NCBI GenBank assembly: GCA_027356675.1
Contig: DAHVXO010000197.1
Coordinates: 1 to 10,223, forward strand
Direction of reading: 5' to 3'
Source: Symbiobacteriaceae bacterium
GTDB taxonomy: Bacteria > Bacillota_E > Symbiobacteriia > Symbiobacteriales > Symbiobacteriaceae
DNA length: 10,223 nt
Below, piece after piece: positions 1 through 6,300 of the stretch (position 1 is its first letter; every line of letters starts with the position of its first letter). Both the position numbers and the translations under genes were made by a program. A model generated the notes under the pieces. The model saw only the letters and a list, made by a program, of their open reading frames with translations. It had not been told where the DNA came from and searched no databases.

Positions 1-1180
1 GATCCCACAACATGAAGGAGTTGACACCGACTTCCTGTAGGGCTTTGACCTGCGCCCTGATCTCTGCGGGACCATAGTGGAGGGCGCCCGTAGACGGGTA
101 GGTGAAGTCTTGAATCCAGGGGCGGTGCTTCGTAATCGGAATGCCGGTGGTGCGTTCCAGCGCCTTGGTCATGGACTGCAGAACCGTCTCGTAAGGTGCC
201 CGATCCGGATTGGCAATCCCGTAGGTGCCCAGTGCGTAGTGGGAGGGGTAGACCATTGCACTGACATAGTCGACGATCTCGGCGACCTGGCGGTAATCCT
301 GGCCGATTTGCATGTCGTCGCCCATAGCCACCGAGGTAGTCAATCCGAATAGATCCGCCGAAATGACGACCCCCAAAGGTTTCAGCTCAGCCACGGCCTG
401 CTTGAGGAATCCACCGATGGCAGCGGTCCGCAGTTCAGCACCGGTGTCCTTGTTATACCCTGCGACCAGCTTTTCCGGGTAGCGGATGTAGTCAAACTGG
501 ATTTCATCCATACCGGCTCGCACCGCGGCCCGCGCAATATCGATATTGTACCGCCACACGTTCTGATTCTTCGGGTCCATGAACGAATACGCGCCGCCGG
601 TGAAGCCGGGAATCGTCCAGGCGGGACGGGCCCGGTAGAGGTACTGGTCGTTCATGGTCACGATGCGGCCGGCGACCCAGAAGCCCTGGTCGTGCATCTG
701 GGTCACGAGCTTGTTGATGTCGCCAATCTTGCGGGCGTTGGCGCCGGCCTCGATCGCAAGGGGGATGTCGGAGTTCCAGGAGAGCTTGCCGTCTTCGGCC
801 TTGACGTCCAGGACGAGGGTGTTGAGGCCCGCGGACTTGGCCCAGGTCAGAAGCGGGCCAATCAGGTCTGGGGAGCCGGCGACCCAGCCGGAGACGTGGA
901 TGCCCCGCACTGGGTTCGGGATGGTGCGCTTCAAGGGTTTGGGGGGCTCAGGCTTCGGCTGCTCGATCGTGGGAGTGACCGGTGCGGGCGAGGTCCCCCC
1001 GCTGGGCGGGTTGCCGGGCTGGGATCCGGCGGCGTTGCCAGCCCCTGTGGGTGCGGGGGCTCCGGGCGTTACGGCGGTGACCGGCGCGGCGGCGCGAGAG
1101 CCGGAGCAGGCGGTGAGCACGATCAGCGCTGCCAAGGCGGCGGCGGCAAGGCCTACGGTGGCCAGAGAACGATTGCGCAT
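1..1180 (-). CDS. Putative glycoside hydrolase lipoprotein (COG1306/DUF4015), 3' end cut off
   Basis: The minus-strand frame is open from ATG 1180-1178 to the left edge (393 codons, no stop in the window). GGAGGT lies at 1185-1190, 4 nt before the ATG. Residues 1-25 form a lipoprotein signal peptide ending in the lipobox LTAC, with Cys25 as the lipidation site, so the protein should be anchored outside the membrane. A Pro/Ala/Gly/Thr-rich linker of about 60 residues follows. The rest is a TIM-barrel-like domain with the family's conserved blocks: RGIHVSGW, DEIQFDYIRYPE (residues 225-236), GDDMQIGQDY, AMVYPSHYALGTYGIA, KHRPWIQDFTY and MLWD at the edge. The plus-strand neighbour (1417-2685) has the same blocks in the same order; by comparison only the last few dozen residues are missing. 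The fold and family are known from sequence, but the substrate is not; a role at the cell wall or on an extracellular glycan is inference. Confidence 0.9.
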   Translation of the reverse strand, partial: MRNRSLATVGLAAAALAALIVLTACSGSRAAAPVTAVTPGAPAPTGAGNAAGSQPGNPPSGGTSPAPVTPTIEQPKPEPPKPLKRTIPNPVRGIHVSGWVAGSPDLIGPLLTWAKSAGLNTLVLDVKAEDGKLSWNSDIPLAIEAGANARKIGDINKLVTQMHDQGFWVAGRIVTMNDQYLYRARPAWTIPGFTGGAYSFMDPKNQNVWRYNIDIARAAVRAGMDEIQFDYIRYPEKLVAGYNKDTGAELRTAAIGGFLKQAVAELKPLGVVISADLFGLTTSVAMGDDMQIGQDYRQVAEIVDYVSAMVYPSHYALGTYGIANPDRAPYETVLQSMTKALERTTGIPITKHRPWIQDFTYPSTGALHYGPAEIRAQVKALQEVGVNSFMLWD

Positions 1181-1250
1181 GGCGACCTCCGGGTTGTTCA
1201 TATATGGAACTGTATGCATGAGATAGTGTACCGGAGTTGCCGCGACATCC

Positions 1251-1266
1251 GCCAGTGGGTACTGGC
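1251..1266. repeat. Inverted repeat in the divergent spacer (6-bp arms)
   Basis: GCCAGT (1251-1256) and ACTGGC (1261-1266) form a perfect inverted repeat around GGGT. It lies 71 bp from the start of the minus-strand lipoprotein gene and could be an operator or a leader hairpin for it. A 6-bp palindrome can arise by chance in GC-rich DNA, so its function is unproven. I found no convincing -35/-10 pair for either divergent gene in the 1181-1416 spacer. Confidence 0.35.
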
Positions 1267-1291
1267 TGTGGAAAACTGGATTTTTCATAGC

Positions 1292-1306
1292 GCTCGTCAA
1301 ACGAGC
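1292..1306. repeat. Second inverted repeat in the divergent spacer
   Basis: GCTCGT (1292-1297) and ACGAGC (1301-1306) are perfect 6-bp arms around CAA. It sits near the middle of the spacer between the two head-to-head lipoprotein genes, 41 bp centre to centre from the repeat at 1251-1266 (about four helical turns). There is no T-run next to it in either direction, which argues against a terminator. A shared operator is possible but only inferred. Confidence 0.35.
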
Positions 1307-1416
1307 CCTGGCCCCAACATATTCTTCAAACAAGGGATTGGCGGTCGCATGTCGAATTCGGTGATGTAAGTTTCTAGGTGAACACCCTTCTAACACACAA
1401 AACAGGAGGAGGATGA

Positions 1417-2685
1417 ATGACGATGCGCCGAGCCGTGGCCATAACGGTCTGCGGCCTCATCCTGGCAAGCGCCACAGCGCTCGGGGGATGCAGAGGGGCG
1501 CCAGTCACAGCCACGGATCTGACAGCAGGGCCGCGGGCAACGGCCGCCCCGGTCCAGGCTCCGTCGCCGCAGACACAGCCCGCCGTCGCCTCGAACCCGG
1601 CCCCCGTCCCCGCCCCGGCCCCCCGGCGCCACCACGTGGACATCCATGGGCTCTACATGACCGGCTGGACCGCCGGTAGCGACCGGTTTTACGAACTGGT
1701 GGCGTACATGAAGGAGACCGGCCTGAACGCCGTGGTGATTGATGCCCAGGATGACGACGGTCAGATCTCGTGGGAAACCCAGATTCCCATGGCGGTGGAA
1801 CTGGGCGCAAACGAGGGCAAGATCACGGATATCGATGCCCGGGTGCAGTACCTCAAGGCCAACGGCATCTATGCGATCGCCCGCATCGTGGTCTATGCGG
1901 ACCCACTGTTGGGGCGCAAGCGGCCGGACCTGTCTATCCTGGGCGGGGACTTTATGGACACCCGGGGCATCCGATGGCCAGACCCCTATAACCGGCAGGT
2001 ATGGGAGTACAAGGCCGCCGTGGCCAAGGAAGCGGCCAGCCGCGGCTTCGACGAGATCCAGTTCGATTACATCCGCTTCCCAGAGCACCGGATCGAGGGG
2101 TACAACTACCACGTGCCCGTGGAGCGGCGGACGCAGGCCATCGAGTCCTTCCTGCGATACGCCAAAGCGGAGTTGGCGCCTTGGGACGTCTTTGTGGCGG
2201 CAGATGTGTTCGGTCTGACCACCTCGGTCCCCGAGGGGGATGACATGGAGATTGGTCAGGATTACGCCGGGCTGGCGGCCACGGTGGACTACATCCTGCC
2301 GATGGTCTACCCGAGCCACTACGCCCCTGGGACTTACGGTATCGCCGATCCCAACCAGCAGCCCGGGCAGATTGTGTACGAATCCCTGGTCGCCGCGCAG
2401 AAGCGGACCTGGGGGATGGACGTTCGCAAACACCGCCCGTGGCTCCAGGATTTCACGTACGGCAAGCACTACACGGCAGGCGATGTGGCGGAGCAGATTC
2501 GGGGTCTTGCCAGGGCCGGCATCTACCAGTGGGTGCTCTGGGACCCCAACAACCGGTACACCCGGGGCGTCGATTATGGCGTGGGCGGGGGTTTTTCGGG
2601 CCCGCCCGGGGCGTGGCGGGCTGACTGGCAGCCACCAGAGCCTAGCCGTGAAGACCGGCGACATCTGGCTGATCATTTGCGGTGA
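1417..2685 (+). CDS. Putative glycoside hydrolase lipoprotein (COG1306/DUF4015), complete
   Basis: This 422-residue protein starts at ATG 1417, 4 nt after GGAGGAGG (1405-1412); a second in-frame ATG at 1423 is also well placed. The signal peptide ends in LGGC, giving a lipidated Cys25. A Pro/Ala-rich linker (about 26-70) tethers a TIM-barrel-like domain. Conserved blocks are DEIQFDYIRFPE (212-223), VFGLTTSVPEGDD (264-276), MVYPSHYAPGTYGIADP (296-312), KHRPWLQDFTY (338-348) and QWVLWDPNN (371-379). Acidic residues in the DEIQFDYIR block are plausible active-site residues, as the second acidic group in such barrels often is, but catalysis is not established for this family. The tail after about residue 380 is Gly/Pro-rich, then charged. 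It is transcribed away from its paralogue at 1-1180 and followed after 4 nt by a terminator stem, so it is probably monocistronic. Confidence 0.92.
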   Translation: MTMRRAVAITVCGLILASATALGGCRGAPVTATDLTAGPRATAAPVQAPSPQTQPAVASNPAPVPAPAPRRHHVDIHGLYMTGWTAGSDRFYELVAYMKETGLNAVVIDAQDDDGQISWETQIPMAVELGANEGKITDIDARVQYLKANGIYAIARIVVYADPLLGRKRPDLSILGGDFMDTRGIRWPDPYNRQVWEYKAAVAKEAASRGFDEIQFDYIRFPEHRIEGYNYHVPVERRTQAIESFLRYAKAELAPWDVFVAADVFGLTTSVPEGDDMEIGQDYAGLAATVDYILPMVYPSHYAPGTYGIADPNQQPGQIVYESLVAAQKRTWGMDVRKHRPWLQDFTYGKHYTAGDVAEQIRGLARAGIYQWVLWDPNNRYTRGVDYGVGGGFSGPPGAWRADWQPPEPSREDRRHLADHLR

Positions 2686-2689
2686 AATG

Positions 2690-2724
2690 CAAATAAGCGG
2701 GGGCTGATTACTCCCGCTTATTTG
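2690..2724 (+). terminator. Intrinsic terminator of the plus-strand lipoprotein gene, possibly bidirectional
   Basis: A perfect 12-bp stem (2690-2701 with 2713-2724; CAAATAAGCGGG and its reverse complement) closes an 11-nt loop 4 nt after the TGA at 2683-2685. The 3' arm ends in TTATTTG followed by TT, giving the U-rich end. Because the arm ends are A/T-rich on both sides, the same structure could stop minus-strand transcription arriving from the nucleotidase gene at 2856. Confidence 0.85.
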
Positions 2725-2750
2725 TTCCGTAATCGTATACAAGTTATACA
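2722..2750 (+). promoter_or_regulatory. Promoter-like sequence with a TATACAA direct repeat, no obvious target gene
   Basis: TTGTTC (2722-2727) is spaced 17 bp from TATACA (2745-2750), a fair sigma-A match. The -10-like box is the second of two TATACAA copies (2736-2742 and 2745-2751, 9 bp apart), and GTATA-N5-TATAC forms a palindrome at 2735-2749. The area is AT-rich compared with its surroundings. Any transcript would run antisense into the nucleotidase gene end; no credible plus-strand gene follows. The rest of 2686-2855 shows nothing else I can name. Confidence 0.3.
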
Positions 2751-2855
2751 ATTGGTGTACCCCCATATGTATGGCGGTACTATGCGCACACAAATGATAA
2801 GTGTACTCGCGATTCGTTTCAGGACTCATTATGGCTGCCCCACCGATCGTTACGT

Positions 2856-3464
2856 CTACGACTCGGCCGCGTGCCTCGGCTGCATGGCGAATTCAGCGGA
2901 GGGTGTCTCCGTCCCCCGCTGTGATTGCTCGGCCAGTAACCGGTAGATCAGCGCCTCCGCGGCGGTCCAGGAATGAACGCGGTGGCAATCATGAAAATCA
3001 CGATTGTAAGGGTAGTCCATGAGGATGCGGGTGGCGGGATGGTGCATGAGGTTGCGGGGCGCATCATCGAACATGAAATCGCCTCGGACCAGGTCCTTGC
3101 GGTATGTGATGACGATATTCCCCTTGGGCACCATGGGCAGGTGCCGCCGTACCCAGTCCATCTTATCGCCGCAGGCCTCGCGAGGGCTGGCCGTGACTAC
3201 GACCAGCTCCACGAAAGCGGACAACCGCTCAAGTGACTCCACGCACCCCGACAGCGGCTCGAGGTCGGCGAAGAACCCCGGGCGGTTCAGGTAGTGGTAG
3301 ATCCGCTTGCCACAGGCGGGCTTGACCAGGTGATCCCAGTCCCATGAGGTGATGTCAGCCTCGGTCAGGCGATCGTCCCAGTCCTGGTTGTAGGTGGTCA
3401 GCCATTTCTTCATCAGGTTGGAGCAGATACCGTCCAGGTCGAAGAGTAGCACGGGTTTGGACAT
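2856..3464 (-). CDS. 5'(3')-deoxyribonucleotidase-like HAD phosphatase (NT5C family)
   Basis: The gene encodes 202 residues. The start is ATG 3464-3462, 6 nt after GAGGAGG (3471-3477 on the minus strand); the frame is open a further 37 codons upstream, but that stretch has no comparable ribosome site and is not protein-like. HAD motif I is FDLDGI with nucleophile Asp9 and acid Asp11, motif II is VVVTASP (Thr91), the motif III lysine is probably Lys123 in YRKDLVRGD, and motif IV is FDD (Asp133-Asp134). All catalytic positions are therefore present. Members of this family remove phosphate from nucleoside monophosphates, mostly deoxyribonucleotides, in the cytoplasm; the substrate here is not determined. 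The last 25 residues or so are polar and probably disordered. It lies last in the minus-strand run 6080-2856, 73 nt after the small gene at 3538, and may share that transcript. Confidence 0.82.
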   Translation of the reverse strand: MSKPVLLFDLDGICSNLMKKWLTTYNQDWDDRLTEADITSWDWDHLVKPACGKRIYHYLNRPGFFADLEPLSGCVESLERLSAFVELVVVTASPREACGDKMDWVRRHLPMVPKGNIVITYRKDLVRGDFMFDDAPRNLMHHPATRILMDYPYNRDFHDCHRVHSWTAAEALIYRLLAEQSQRGTETPSAEFAMQPRHAAES

Positions 3465-3490
3465 CGTCGTCCTCCTCAGATCGCCGCTGG

Positions 3491-3515
3491 TGTGGGCCCG
3501 GAGTGCCGGGACACA
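3491..3515. repeat. Intergenic hairpin between the 79-residue gene and the nucleotidase gene
   Basis: CCCGG (3497-3501) and CCGGG (3506-3510) form a 5-bp stem with an AGTG loop, extended by TGTG (3491-3494) with CACA (3512-3515) past a small internal loop. It lies upstream of the nucleotidase ribosome site and has no T-run, so it may be an RNA-stabilising or processing structure. Chance is a real alternative. Confidence 0.3.
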
Positions 3516-3537
3516 GGCCTGCCGCCAGGGCCTTTGG

Positions 3538-3777
3538 CTAGATGAAGGCGTCGGTGGCGCGGGAGAGCATGTCACCGGCCACCCCCGCCATGCGGCCCAG
3601 TCGCGTCCGCACCGCGGGTGTCCGGTCGTCCGTCAGGTTTGGGAAAACGAATGAGGTGCCAGCCGTGAGCGTCGCCGTCGTGACCCAATCGCGCTTGCCG
3701 CGGGCAAGACGGCAGACTCCCCAGCCCAGACTCATCAGCCCGATGCCAACGTACATGCCGCGCGCAAAGTTTGCCAT
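3538..3777 (-). CDS. Small protein of unknown function (79 residues)
   Basis: The likely start is ATG 3777-3775, preceded by GGGAG at 3789-3793 with an 11-nt gap, which is longer than ideal. An in-frame GTG at 3789-3787 is an alternative but has no ribosome site. The protein starts MANFARGMYVGIGLMSLG. It has a mildly hydrophobic segment at about residues 8-25 and another at about 32-46 (WVTTATLTAGTSFVF), with a basic turn (RLARGKRD) between them, then a polar tail rich in Arg and Asp. A short two-segment membrane-associated protein is possible. I recognise no family. It sits on the same strand as, and between, the thioesterase (102 nt upstream) and the nucleotidase (73 nt downstream). Codon use is GC-rich at third positions like its neighbours, which supports it being real. 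Confidence 0.6.
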   Translation of the reverse strand: MANFARGMYVGIGLMSLGWGVCRLARGKRDWVTTATLTAGTSFVFPNLTDDRTPAVRTRLGRMAGVAGDMLSRATDAFI

Positions 3778-3810
3778 GGAACCGACCACTCCCTGTGAAG
3801 GCCGATTTGA

Positions 3811-3822
3811 GCAAGGCCTTGC
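3811..3822. repeat. Perfect 12-bp palindrome upstream of the 79-residue gene
   Basis: GCAAGGCCTTGC reads the same on both strands. It lies 33 bp upstream of the small gene's ATG, in the 102-nt gap after the thioesterase. An operator half-site pair is one reading. A second inverted repeat nearby, GCACA (3850-3854) with TGTGC (3861-3865), falls just after the thioesterase stop codon and has no T-run. Confidence 0.3.
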
Positions 3823-3879
3823 CCAGACGCGGCAGCCTGTGTACCCGGCGCACAGTAGTATGTGCAAACGGCGTGCGAC

Positions 3880-4371
3880 CTAACGAGGAGTCTTGCGCCG
3901 TGCCAGGCGTTCGGCGCGGCGGACGGCCCCGCCGGCGAACACGGCCCGCTCTTCATCCGTCTCGGTCAGCAGAGGGGGCACCGGAGTGGGTCTGCCTGTG
4001 GCCGGGTCCAGGGCCACAAACGTGGTGAAGGCGGTGGTGGTCTGCCGGCGCTCTCCCGTGGTCAGCCGCTCGGCGTAGACTTCAATGTAAACCTCCAGGG
4101 ATGTCCGCCCGGTCCAGGTGACCCGGGCATGCAAGATGCAGGCGTCGCCTACGTGGACGGGCGCCAGGAAGTCGACGGAGTCGAAGGAGGCAGTGACGCA
4201 AGGGTTCCCGCTATGGCGCATGGCCGCCACAGCGGCGGCCATGTCGATGAAGTGCAGGAGCCGGCCGCCGAGCATGTTCCCCAGCGGGTTGACGTCGTTG
4301 GGCAGGACCACCTCGGTCATCTCAACGGTGGAGAGACGGGCAGGCTTCGGTGCGAGGGCATTCGGGTTCAC
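3880..4371 (-). CDS. Acyl-CoA thioesterase, hotdog fold (YkhA/YciA type)
   Basis: It hydrolyses acyl-CoA to free acid and CoA in the cytoplasm; chain-length preference cannot be read from sequence. The signature block reads NPLGNMLGGRLLHFIDMAAA, with the conserved Asn28 and the active-site Asp43, followed by RHSG, VTASFDSVDF and VGD, all typical of the family. The 163 residues are normal length for a single hotdog domain with a basic C-terminal tail (RRAERLARRKTPR). I chose GTG 4371-4369 because GAGGAGG ends directly at 4378: an ATG at 4377 would have zero spacing, while the GTG has 6 nt. The two extra residues make no functional difference. It follows the chemotaxis receptor gene by about 40 nt on the same strand, so the two are probably cotranscribed. 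Confidence 0.9.
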   Translation of the reverse strand: MNPNALAPKPARLSTVEMTEVVLPNDVNPLGNMLGGRLLHFIDMAAAVAAMRHSGNPCVTASFDSVDFLAPVHVGDACILHARVTWTGRTSLEVYIEVYAERLTTGERRQTTTAFTTFVALDPATGRPTPVPPLLTETDEERAVFAGGAVRRAERLARRKTPR

Positions 4372-4377
4372 GGGCAT

Positions 4378-4384
4378 CCTCCTC
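4378..4384 (-). promoter_or_regulatory. Ribosome binding site that decides the thioesterase start
   Basis: GAGGAGG on the minus strand abuts the ATG at 4377-4375 with no spacer. It sits 6 nt before the GTG at 4371-4369, which is the usual distance, so the GTG is favoured. Confidence 0.65.
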
Positions 4385-4412
4385 GGCAGGCGTGGGCGAA
4401 CGGTGGAAAGAC

Positions 4413-6080
4413 TCAGCTGGTGGACGCCTGCAGGTCGGCCGCCAGTCGGTCGAGGATCCGGGCGGAGCTGGCCAGGTCCGCAATGTGCTGGGATATGGAT
4501 TCCGTCGCATCGGCCACGCGGTGGACGGCATCCGCTCGGGCGCTGGCCCCGGTGCCAATCTCCCGCGTGCTCCTCAGGACTTCCTCGCCTGCGGCGGCCA
4601 TCTCCTCGGCAGAGGCTGTGTTCTCCTCGGTGATTGCGGCGAGCTGCGACATGGTGTCCACCAGGCGGCGGCTGCCGGCTGCGAGCCCCTCGGAGTGCCG
4701 GGAGATCTCCTGGGCGCGGGCCGTGGACTCGGCCACGGCGGCCTGGATCTGGGTGAGAGAGTCCCCGGCAGACCGGGAGAGCGCCGTACTGCGGGAGGCT
4801 TGCTGCGTGGCGGTCTGCATCGCAGCGAGGCTCTGGGTGATGCCGCCTTGGACCTGGTGAATCAACTGCGTGATCTCGGTTGTAGCCTTCCCGGAGCGCT
4901 CCGAGAGGTTTCGCACTTCTTGCGCGACCACCGCAAAGCCCCGCCCGGCCTCGCCGGCGCGGGCCGCCTCGATGGCAGCGTTGAGGGCCAACAGATTGGT
5001 CTGCTCCGCGAACTCGGAGATGGTGGTGACGACCTGTCCAATCTGCTTGGACTGGGTGCCCAGTGTGGTCAAATGGCCCGCTGCAGCGTCGATGGCCTTT
5101 GCGAGCGCTTCCATGCCGGCAGCGCTGCCCTCCACGGTTGTGCCGCCCTGCCGGGCCGTCTCACGAGCCCGCACCGCGTCCGCCGCCACAGAGCCGGCCA
5201 GGGCATGCACCTGCTCAATCGCCCGGGCCATCTCATCGACAACGCCGGAGGCGGTAGTGACGTGCGAAGACTGATCCTGGGCCCCTCGGGCCATCTGGGA
5301 GACCGTCTGGGTCAATTCCTCCATTGCACGCAGGACCTCGGCCACCGAGCTCTCGGACTTGCGGCTCTCCTCAGTCAGGGAGCGGACGGCGGGGGCAAAG
5401 AACCGCTGTGCCTGGTCCGCGGCGGCCTCACTGCCAACGCTCAAGGCGGCGGAGGTCTGCGCCAGGGTGCGGGCGGAGGCACGGGCCTGGGCGATCATGG
5501 CGTCCAGCCGCTCCAGGACCTCGGCTTGGGCCGCCGAGGCCGAAAGGGAAACATAAGCCCGGCGAAACCGGGCGCACAGGACAGCGATGGCAGCCCCGAC
5601 GAGCAGTAGCAGGAGGCCGTTGACGAGCGCCAGGCGCGCAAGCGTCATATCGGCGGTGACCGCCGGCGGGTGGATGAGGACCAGGGCGATCCACCCGAGG
5701 AGGCTGACCACCGTTGCGGTGATGGTGAGGGCGGCGTCGAGATACAGCCCCGCCAGCGCCGGGATCACGTACCAGAGTCCGAGATGCTGGTTGGAGCCCG
5801 GCAACATGAACGCCAGCGCCATCAGCGCACCAGCCTCGAGCACGATTGCGATGTACTTGGTCTGCGCAGAGAACCAGTCTCGCCAGATCATCACCTGGAG
5901 GGCGGCCGCCAGGACCACGCTGGATCCGGCCCACCACTGAAAACCTCGTACGTTCAGACCCAGTTGCCGTCCCAGGGCAAGGATCACGCCCGAGACAACC
6001 AGAAGGCCGATCCACAGTACCCACATGAAGGATCGGGTGGTAACCGCATCGTGCTGCTGCAACTGTTCTTTGACATGCAC
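4413..6080 (-). CDS. Methyl-accepting chemotaxis protein with six-helix membrane domain
   Basis: This 555-residue protein starts at GTG 6080-6078, with AGGAG about 10 nt upstream. Six hydrophobic segments (about 18-36, 49-66, 75-93, 101-118, 119-138, 150-171) form a compact membrane domain with only short loops, so there is no large external sensor. I see no clear HAMP domain between TM6 and the long coiled coil that starts near residue 180. The signalling tip is plain: [18 protein letters not shown] (360-377) then [18 protein letters not shown] (379-396), which would contact CheA and CheW. Ala-, Glu- and Gln-rich heptads on both sides carry candidate methylation sites. The ligand is unknown; sensing within the membrane or of its state is inference. 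The thioesterase follows closely; a response regulator is divergent. No other chemotaxis gene is in the window. Confidence 0.95.
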   Translation of the reverse strand: MHVKEQLQQHDAVTTRSFMWVLWIGLLVVSGVILALGRQLGLNVRGFQWWAGSSVVLAAALQVMIWRDWFSAQTKYIAIVLEAGALMALAFMLPGSNQHLGLWYVIPALAGLYLDAALTITATVVSLLGWIALVLIHPPAVTADMTLARLALVNGLLLLLVGAAIAVLCARFRRAYVSLSASAAQAEVLERLDAMIAQARASARTLAQTSAALSVGSEAAADQAQRFFAPAVRSLTEESRKSESSVAEVLRAMEELTQTVSQMARGAQDQSSHVTTASGVVDEMARAIEQVHALAGSVAADAVRARETARQGGTTVEGSAAGMEALAKAIDAAAGHLTTLGTQSKQIGQVVTTISEFAEQTNLLALNAAIEAARAGEAGRGFAVVAQEVRNLSERSGKATTEITQLIHQVQGGITQSLAAMQTATQQASRSTALSRSAGDSLTQIQAAVAESTARAQEISRHSEGLAAGSRRLVDTMSQLAAITEENTASAEEMAAAGEEVLRSTREIGTGASARADAVHRVADATESISQHIADLASSARILDRLAADLQASTS

Positions 6081-6300
6081 AGGAACACGCTCCTACATTG
6101 CTTTGCCGAGTGCATACATCTCTTAGCCGCGATAGGCGAATATTCCTGTTTCCGTGGTGGAATTTGGGGCCGCGATCGTTGCGGAGATCTGAACAGTTGT
6201 TAAAACCCGACTTATCAAGAAGGAACGCACAGGCTGAGATGGAATATCACGAACGGTGATTTGGCAAGCATTTGGGCACTGTACGGAAGAGGTGGAAAGG
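6081..6300. other. Divergent control region between receptor and response regulator genes
   Basis: This 220-bp spacer is less GC-rich than the genes. It holds an 8-bp palindrome GAATATTC (6138-6145) and an inverted repeat ATCAC-N5-GTGAT (6246-6260) about 40 bp before the regulator's start. I found no convincing sigma-A or sigma-D promoter on either strand; the nearest matches are poor. An in-frame GTG at 6256 would extend the regulator through this region but lacks a ribosome site. Confidence 0.4.
6246..6260. repeat. Inverted repeat upstream of the response regulator
   Basis: ATCAC (6246-6250) and GTGAT (6256-6260) are perfect arms around GAACG. Its position fits autoregulation by the OmpR-type protein, but such proteins usually bind direct repeats, so another regulator or chance is equally possible. 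Confidence 0.25.

Noticed and set aside
77..352. A plus-strand open frame resembling part of the 1390-2829 antisense frame
   Set aside because: The resemblance is only because both are antisense shadows of paralogous genes with conserved sequence; neither has a ribosome site or family.
1292..1306. The inverted repeat as a terminator
   Set aside because: There is no adjacent T-run on either strand and it lies between two divergent gene starts, where a terminator has no role.
692..1369. A 225-codon Gly-rich plus-strand frame
   Set aside because: It is antisense to the signal peptide, Pro-rich linker and domain start of the minus-strand lipoprotein; Gly/Arg richness mirrors the Pro/Ala-rich linker.
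1390..2829. A 479-codon open frame on the minus strand opposite the plus-strand lipoprotein
   Set aside because: The plus strand encodes a clear lipoprotein with conserved family blocks, signal peptide and ribosome site. The antisense frame is kept open by GC-rich third positions and has no protein-like features.
2722..2946. A 74-codon plus-strand frame (starting MFRNRIQ) downstream of the terminator
   Set aside because: It begins inside the terminator stem, has no ribosome site and overlaps the nucleotidase C terminus in antisense.
3465..3575. The 37-codon upstream extension of the nucleotidase frame
   Set aside because: A strong ribosome site at 3471-3477 serves the ATG at 3464, HAD motif I normally lies within the first 10-15 residues, and the extension is not protein-like.
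4350..5609. A 419-codon plus-strand frame opposite the chemotaxis receptor
   Set aside because: Low-complexity Gly/Leu/Arg composition and antisense to the strongly conserved chemotaxis receptor signalling domain.
6256..6300. A 15-residue N-terminal extension of the response regulator from GTG 6256
   Set aside because: Receiver domains of this family begin a few residues before the LVLIVEDD strand, and the ribosome site AGGTGG fits TTG 6301.
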